Shown: positions 11,087 to 16,460 of the stretch, in pieces
How the letters are laid out: each line of letters opens with the position of its first letter
How positions within the stretch are numbered: position 1 is the first letter of the stretch
Origin: Candidatus Nealsonbacteria bacterium RBG_13_42_11
GTDB taxonomy: Bacteria; Patescibacteriota; Minisyncoccia; Minisyncoccales; RBG-13-42-11
NCBI GenBank assembly: GCA_001821455.1
Contig: MHLY01000007.1
Span: 25,635 to 42,094, forward strand
Reading direction: 5' to 3'
Length of the DNA stretch: 16,460 bases
The notes under the pieces: generated by a model
What the model was told of the DNA's origin: nothing
Seen by the model: the letters and a program-made list of their open reading frames with translations, nothing else
Database searches by the model: none
Made by a program: the position numbers and the translations under genes

Positions 11087-14000
11087 ATGTTGCCTATAAA
11101 AACCAAAAATTTTACTAAGGCCAAGGTTTCTCTTCCCCTCCCTTATTTGCTTTCTATCCAAAAGGCAAACTGGGAACTTTTTTGGAAAAGAGACCTGAAT
11201 GAACTTTTTCAGGAAGTTTCGCCTCTCCGCGATTATACCGGCAAAGAGCTGGAACTTTGGTTTTTGGATTATAAGCTGGACGCCCCCAAATACAAAAACG
11301 ATTTGGAGGCTAAGAAAAACAATGATTCTTACGAAGCGCCTCTGAGGGTTAGGACAAAACTGGTTAATTTGAAAACCAAAGAAACCAAAGAGCAGGAAGT
11401 TTTTCTGACCGATTTTCCCCTAATGACAGAAAGGGGAACTTTTATTGTCAATGGCGTGGAAAGAGTGACCATTTCCCAGCTGATCCGTTCGCCAGGCGCT
11501 TTTTTCACCGCCCAAAGAACGGCCGGCAGAAACTATTTCGGCGCCAAGCTTATTCCTAATCGGGGAGCCTGGCTGGAATTTGAAACAGAATCTTCCGGAG
11601 TGATTTCGGTGAAAATTGACCGAAAAAGAAAAGTAGCCGCCACCACGCTGTTGCGGGTTTTTGGCATTGAGAAAGATGCTGAGATTAAGGAATTGTTCCA
11701 GGACGTTGACCGGGATGCCGAAGTAAAATACATTGACGAGACCTTAAAGAAAGACCTGACAAAAAACCAAGGCGAGGCCTTTGTTGAGGTTTATCAGAGA
11801 TTAAGGCCGGGAGATATGGTAACTCCCGATACGGCCCGGGAACTGATTGAAAACATGTTTTATAATTTTGAAAGATACGACTTGTCAAAAGTCGGTAGGT
11901 GGCGCATGTGGCAGAGATTACCGGAATTAAAACCGAAAACAAAAACTCCTGAAATTACTCCAAAAGACAGAGTTTTAAAGAAAGAAGATGTGATCGCCAC
12001 AATTAAAGAAATAATCAGATTAAATAACACTCCCGGTTCCAATCCCGACCAGATTGATCACTTGGGAAACCGCAGAGTAAGAACTTTAAACGAATTGATG
12101 CAGAACCGATTAAGGGTGGGTTTGATGAGAATGGAAAGAATTATCAAAGACCGCATGTCAACGTTGGACATTGCCATCCTGACGCCGGCCCAGTTGATTA
12201 ACCCGCGGCCTTTTATGGCAGTGGTAAAAGAATTCTTCACCTCTTCCCAGATGTCCCAGTTTATGGACAATGAAAATCCTTTAGCCGAACTGGAACACAA
12301 AAGAAGATTGTCAGCCACGGGCCCCGGGGGTTTGACCCGAGAAAGAGCCGGATTTGAAGTTAGAGATGTTCAGCCTTCTCACTACGGCAGAATTTGTCCC
12401 ATTGAAACGCCCGAAGGCCCGAATATCGGATTGGTGGGCCACATGGCTTCTTTTTCCAAAGTTAATGAATACGGATTTTTAGAAACCCCTTATTTTAAAG
12501 TTGAAAAAGGAAAAGTAACTCCGGAACTCAAATATCTAAATGCTTACGAAGAGGAACAGCATAATATTGCTTCTGGCGCCGTGCCGATTAATGAGAAAGG
12601 GAATATTATTCCCCAAAAAGTTGAAGCCAGAATAAAAGGAGAGCCGGGCCTAGCAGATAAAGATAAAATTGATTTTATTGACGTTTCTTCAGAACAGTCA
12701 ATTTCAATTGCCACTTCCTGCATTCCCTTTTTGCAGCACGATGACGCCAATCGGGCCTTAATGGGTTCCAATATGCAGCGCCAGGCCGTGCCTTTGATTA
12801 ATCCTGAACCGCCTTTGGTTTCAACCGGCGTAGAAGAGAGAGTGGCGCGGGATTCGGGACTGGAAATTATTTCTGACGCTGACGGCATAATTAGCGAAGT
12901 TGATGCCAGCCATATTGTTGTTAAATCCAAAGGCCAAAAAGCAAAAGATTTTGAATTAAAAACTTTTAATAAAAGCAACCAATACACCTGTTTCCACCAA
13001 AAACCAACTGTTAAAAAAGGCCAGAAAGTTAAAAAAGGAGACGTTTTGTCCGACGGAGGAGCCATCGCGCAGGGTTCTTTGGCTTTGGGCCATAACATTT
13101 TAGTGGCCTTTATGCCCTGGCGGGGCGGGAATTTTGAAGATGCCGTTTTGATTTCAGAAAGATTGGTGCGAGACGATTTTTATACTTCAATTCATATTGA
13201 AAGTTTCGCCTGCGACGTCAGAGAAACAAAATTGGGACCGGAAGTTACTACGCCTGATATTCCCAATGTGGCCGAGGAAAAACTTAAAGATTTAGACGAA
13301 GAAGGCATTGTCAGGATCGGAGCGGAAATAGGGCCCAATGATGTTTTGGTCGGAAAGATCTCACCTAAAGGAGAAGCGGATTTGACTGCTGAAGAAAGAT
13401 TATTAAGGGCGATTTTCGGCGAAAAAGCCAGGGAAGTGAAAGACACTTCGCTTTTAATGGAACACGGAAAAAAAGGCAGGGTTATTAATGTAAAAATATT
13501 TTCACGCGATTTGGGACATAAACTGGAACCCGGAGTCATCAAAAGAATCGAAGTTGAAATCGCTCAGATGAGAAAAATTAACGCCGGCGATAAATTGGCC
13601 GGTCGCCACGGAAACAAAGGAGTTATCTCCCGAGTTTTGCCGGATGAAGAAATGCCCTTTATGGAAGACGGCACGCCGGTTGATGTAATTTTGAATCCCA
13701 TGACCGTGGCTTCAAGAATGAACCTCGGCCAGATTTTGGAAACTCATCTTGGCTGGGCAGCCAAAGCTTTGGGATACCGGGCCATTACGCCTGCCTTGGC
13801 GGGCGCCACCGAAGAAGATATTAAAAAAGAATTAAGAGAAGCCGGCCTTCCCGAAGACGGTAAAATTAATCTTTATGACGGCAGAACGGGACTGCCTTTC
13901 CCCAAGAAGGTCACGGTGGGCTATATATATATGATGAAGCTGATCCATATGGTTGAAGATAAAATCCATATGCGTTCCATCGGTCCCTATTCTTTGATTA

Positions 14001-14278
14001 CCCAGCAGCCCTTAGGAGGAAAAGCGCAATTCGGAGGCCAGAGATTCGGAGAAATGGAGGTCTGGGCTTTGGAGGGCTACGGCGCCGCCCACACTTTGCA
14101 GGAAATGCTGACTATAAAATCAGATGATGTTACGGGCCGCGCGGCTACTTATGAAGCCATTCTTAAAGGCGAAGAAATCCGAAATCCCAGCATTCCCGCC
14201 TCCTTCAATTTATTGGTGGCTGAATTAAAATCGCTGGGATTGGACGTTGAAGTAAAAGAAAAACCAATCGAACAATAA
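11087..14278 (+). CDS. rpoB: RNA polymerase beta subunit RpoB
   Basis: RpoB forms, with RpoC, the active centre of RNA polymerase. The product is 1063 residues, short compared with E. coli (1342), with few lineage inserts. Recognisable parts in order: N-terminal VSLPLPYLLSIQ, EAPLRVRTKL, RGTFIVNGVERVTISQL, the rifampicin-site cluster SQMSQFMDNENPLAEL and HKRRLSATGPGGL (386-412), RICPIETPEGPNIGL, PWRGGNFEDAVL, LLRAIFGEKAREVKD, the catalytic-centre DKLAGRHGNKG with K836 and K844 (E. coli K1065 and K1073), and the C-terminal GGKAQFGGQRFGEMEVWALE and LQEMLTIKSDD that interlock with RpoC. The ATG at 11087 is chosen over an in-frame TTG at 11048, which would prepend the hydrophobic, phenylalanine-rich stretch CLIFFFF. 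The nearest AGGGG is 21 bases upstream, separated by a U-rich spacer. rpoC starts after one base. Confidence 0.98.
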   Translation: MLPIKTKNFTKAKVSLPLPYLLSIQKANWELFWKRDLNELFQEVSPLRDYTGKELELWFLDYKLDAPKYKNDLEAKKNNDSYEAPLRVRTKLVNLKTKETKEQEVFLTDFPLMTERGTFIVNGVERVTISQLIRSPGAFFTAQRTAGRNYFGAKLIPNRGAWLEFETESSGVISVKIDRKRKVAATTLLRVFGIEKDAEIKELFQDVDRDAEVKYIDETLKKDLTKNQGEAFVEVYQRLRPGDMVTPDTARELIENMFYNFERYDLSKVGRWRMWQRLPELKPKTKTPEITPKDRVLKKEDVIATIKEIIRLNNTPGSNPDQIDHLGNRRVRTLNELMQNRLRVGLMRMERIIKDRMSTLDIAILTPAQLINPRPFMAVVKEFFTSSQMSQFMDNENPLAELEHKRRLSATGPGGLTRERAGFEVRDVQPSHYGRICPIETPEGPNIGLVGHMASFSKVNEYGFLETPYFKVEKGKVTPELKYLNAYEEEQHNIASGAVPINEKGNIIPQKVEARIKGEPGLADKDKIDFIDVSSEQSISIATSCIPFLQHDDANRALMGSNMQRQAVPLINPEPPLVSTGVEERVARDSGLEIISDADGIISEVDASHIVVKSKGQKAKDFELKTFNKSNQYTCFHQKPTVKKGQKVKKGDVLSDGGAIAQGSLALGHNILVAFMPWRGGNFEDAVLISERLVRDDFYTSIHIESFACDVRETKLGPEVTTPDIPNVAEEKLKDLDEEGIVRIGAEIGPNDVLVGKISPKGEADLTAEERLLRAIFGEKAREVKDTSLLMEHGKKGRVINVKIFSRDLGHKLEPGVIKRIEVEIAQMRKINAGDKLAGRHGNKGVISRVLPDEEMPFMEDGTPVDVILNPMTVASRMNLGQILETHLGWAAKALGYRAITPALAGATEEDIKKELREAGLPEDGKINLYDGRTGLPFPKKVTVGYIYMMKLIHMVEDKIHMRSIGPYSLITQQPLGGKAQFGGQRFGEMEVWALEGYGAAHTLQEMLTIKSDDVTGRAATYEAILKGEEIRNPSIPASFNLLVAELKSLGLDVEVKEKPIEQ

Positions 14279-14279
14279 T

Positions 14280-16460
14280 ATGAGAGTATCAGACTTAGAA
14301 GCCATAAGAATAAAACTAGCATCGCCGGACAATATTTTACATTGGAGTCACGGCGAGGTGACGAAACCTGAAACCATAAACTACCGAACTCAGAGATCTG
14401 AGAAAGACGGTTTGTTTTGCGAGAAAATTTTCGGGCCCACCAAGGACTACGAATGTTACTGCGGAAAATATAAGAGGATTCGCTACAAAGGCATGATTTG
14501 CGACCGCTGCGGCGTGGAGGTTACCAAAGCCCAGGTGAGAAGGGAAAGAATGGGCCATATTAAATTAGCCAGCCCTTGTTCTCATATCTGGTTTCTAAGA
14601 GGCGTTCCCTCAAGAATGGGCATGGTTTTGGATATCCCGATGCAGCAAATGGAAAAAGTGATTTATTTCGCTTCCTACATTATTACCAGCGTCAATGAAG
14701 ACGCCCGAAAAAAGGCTTTGGAAGAAATAGAAAAAGAGTATAAGACAAAACTCAAAGGCCAGAAGGGTAAAGAAAAAACTAAGAAGGGAGAAAGAATTAA
14801 AATCGGAGACCTGAAAGCGGCTCGGGAAAGGGCGGTGGAAGAACTAGGGGGATTAAAAGTAAATAAAATTTTATCCGAGATTGAATATCACCGGCTTTCT
14901 TTGAAATACGGAGAAGTTTTCGAAGCGGGCACGGGCGGAGAAAGTCTCAGAAAGATTTTTGAAAAAACCGATTTTAAAAAAGAAATTTCAAAAATGGGAG
15001 AAACTTTGTCTAAGGTTGAACCCGGTGACAGGAGAAAAATTTTAACAAGATTAAAAATGTTTCAGGGTATGATGAAATCTAATATCAGGCCCGAATGGAT
15101 GTTTTTAAGCGTTTTGCCCATTTTACCTCCCGATTTGCGACCGATGGTTCAATTAGACGGCGGCAGATATGCTTCCTCCGACTTGAACGACCTTTACCGA
15201 AGAGTCATCAACAGAAATAACAGGTTGAAATATCTTTTGGAGATCGGAGCGCCGGACGTTATCGTCAGAAACGAAAAAAGAATGCTTCAGGAAGCCGTTG
15301 ACGCTTTGATTGATAACGGCATGAGAAAAGGAACTATGACTATGGCCACTACCGGCGGCAAAAGATTGTTAAAGTCTTTGGCCGATATGCTGAAAGGAAA
15401 ACAGGGCAGGTTCAGACAAAATCTTTTGGGGAAAAGAGTGGATTACTCAGGCCGGTCCGTAATTGTCGTGGGGCCCGAATTGAAAATTGACGAAGTCGGC
15501 ATTCCCAAGAAAATGGCTCTGGAACTTTTCAAACCTTTTGTTATTAAAAAACTTTTAGATAAAGAACTGGCCTACAATGTCCGGGGCGCTTCCCGTTTAA
15601 TTGAAGAAGAAACTGATGAAGTTTGGGAAAATTTGGAAGAAGTTGTAAAAAATAAAGTGGTGCTTTTAAACCGCGCACCCACTCTCCATCGATTGGGAAT
15701 CCAGGCTTTCCATCCGGTATTAATTGAAGGAGAAGCGATAAAAATTCATCCCATGGTTTGCCGGGCGTTCAATGCTGACTTTGATGGAGACCAAATGGCG
15801 GTTCATGTTCCTCTTTCGGATCTGGCCCAAAAAGAAGCCAGAGAAATTATGCTGTCTTCCCTCAATCTTTTGAAGCCCGCAACAGGTGTCCCTATTATTA
15901 CCCTTTATCAGGATATCAGTTTGGGCTGCTATTTCCTGACGAAATTAGAGGAAAATGCTTTGGGCGAAGGAAGGACATTTTTAAACCCGGAAGACGCCCT
16001 TTTGAGTTATGAATTTAAACAGATTGATTTAAGGGCGAAAATCAATATTCTTAATCCGAAAATAGATGACACCAGCGTGGGCCGAATACTTTTTAACGAG
16101 TGTCTGGCGCCCGATTTTCCTTTCCAGAACCAACATATAAAAGTAAAGGATTTGGAAAAAATAAGCCGGACGATTATCAATGAATATGACGCCGAGAAAG
16201 CCCACGAGATTTTGGATAAGATAAAAGAATTGGGTTTTGAATACTCAACCTGGTCAGGCATTACCTGGGGCATGGACGATTTAACCGTTCCTCCGGAAAA
16301 AGGAAAAATTATAAATGAGGCGGAAAAAGAAGTGGAAAAAGTGGAAGAGCAGTTCAAAAAAGGTCTGTTATCCCGGGAAGAAAAAGGCCTTAAAATAATT
16401 GAGATTTGGAGCCGGGTAAAAACAGAAATTGAAATTTTGGTGCCCAAAACGCTTTCCAAA
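14280..16460 (+). CDS. rpoC: RNA polymerase beta' subunit RpoC, 3' end beyond the window
   Basis: The frame is open from the ATG at 14280 through the last base, giving 727 codons. RpoC carries the catalytic magnesium site and the DNA clamp. Visible in order: the N-terminal zinc site C59, C61, C74 and C77 (ECYCGKYKR to CDRCG), FLRGVPSRMG in the clamp, the LPPDLRPMVQLDGGRYASSDLNDLYRRVINRNNRL region in consecutive parts, GKRVDYSGRSVIVVGPEL, LNRAPTLHRLGIQAFHP, and the magnesium motif NADFDGD (498-504, aspartates 500, 502 and 504). The bridge helix and trigger loop lie downstream of the window. The magnesium motif sits about 40 residues further from the start than in E. coli (458-464), partly explained by a lysine-rich segment near residues 153-190. 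The start is one base after the rpoB stop with no evident ribosome site, so translation is probably coupled. Confidence 0.97.
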   Translation, partial: MRVSDLEAIRIKLASPDNILHWSHGEVTKPETINYRTQRSEKDGLFCEKIFGPTKDYECYCGKYKRIRYKGMICDRCGVEVTKAQVRRERMGHIKLASPCSHIWFLRGVPSRMGMVLDIPMQQMEKVIYFASYIITSVNEDARKKALEEIEKEYKTKLKGQKGKEKTKKGERIKIGDLKAARERAVEELGGLKVNKILSEIEYHRLSLKYGEVFEAGTGGESLRKIFEKTDFKKEISKMGETLSKVEPGDRRKILTRLKMFQGMMKSNIRPEWMFLSVLPILPPDLRPMVQLDGGRYASSDLNDLYRRVINRNNRLKYLLEIGAPDVIVRNEKRMLQEAVDALIDNGMRKGTMTMATTGGKRLLKSLADMLKGKQGRFRQNLLGKRVDYSGRSVIVVGPELKIDEVGIPKKMALELFKPFVIKKLLDKELAYNVRGASRLIEEETDEVWENLEEVVKNKVVLLNRAPTLHRLGIQAFHPVLIEGEAIKIHPMVCRAFNADFDGDQMAVHVPLSDLAQKEAREIMLSSLNLLKPATGVPIITLYQDISLGCYFLTKLEENALGEGRTFLNPEDALLSYEFKQIDLRAKINILNPKIDDTSVGRILFNECLAPDFPFQNQHIKVKDLEKISRTIINEYDAEKAHEILDKIKELGFEYSTWSGITWGMDDLTVPPEKGKIINEAEKEVEKVEEQFKKGLLSREEKGLKIIEIWSRVKTEIEILVPKTLSK

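Larger units (their letters stand above)
11011..11104 (+). repeat. Duplicated start context: direct repeat of about 26 bp, 68 bases apart
   Basis: Bases 11011-11036 and 11079-11104 share TCTTTTTTATGTTG exactly and then TAAAAA after four mostly different bases, about 22 of 26 in common. In both copies the shared ATG is a start codon, of the leader peptide and of rpoB. Each copy is preceded by AGGGG, at 8 bases in the first and 21 bases in the second. Confidence 0.7.

Noticed and set aside
12544..13098. A 184-codon minus-strand reading frame inside rpoB
   Set aside because: It lies wholly opposite strongly conserved RpoB sequence and has no family features.

Overview
The window looks like a chromosomal segment of an uncultured Candidate Phyla Radiation / Patescibacteria genome, probably Parcubacteria-like. 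The evidence is indirect: compact, all-forward gene packing with gaps of 1-6 bases, AT-leaning composition, mostly weak or absent Shine-Dalgarno sites, a short RpoB, and a giant membrane-anchored protein with the 'NVGIGT' stalk motifs often seen in that group. No rRNA or marker search was possible, so the assignment is inference.

Layout. (1) 3-1628: 3' part of ligA (NAD+-dependent DNA ligase), then rodA (1635-2723) six bases later. (2) 2724-2854: intergenic region with a perfect DnaA-box consensus and a candidate promoter. (3) 2855-8242: a 1795-residue protein that is the most unusual object here. It has a cytoplasmic excisionase/MerR-like helix-turn-helix, one membrane span, a coiled-coil and beta stalk, two separate seven-bladed LVIVD-type beta-propellers, a C-terminal head domain and a proline/glutamate tail. 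The second propeller is encoded by a young tandem repeat. (4) 8266-8562: a small three-span membrane protein of unknown function. (5) 8567-10849: an O-antigen-ligase-like (Wzy_C) membrane protein with C-terminal TPRs. (6) 10850-11086: a promoter and a structured leader of about 180 nt with a terminator-like hairpin, a predicted 13-residue leader peptide and a duplicated translation-start context. (7) rpoB (11087-14278) and rpoC (14280 to the window end, open).

How the parts may work together. RodA makes the glycan of the cell wall. The giant protein, the small membrane protein and the Wzy_C/TPR protein are consecutive and could form a surface-display cassette in which the ligase-like enzyme glycosylates exported material. 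That link rests on adjacency only. rpoBC forms a separate transcription unit with its own promoter, detached from the usual rplJ-rplL neighbours.

No rRNA, tRNA, CRISPR array, insertion sequence or attachment site was seen. No gene-free stretch exceeds 300 bases; the two longest (131 and 237 bases) are described in the features.
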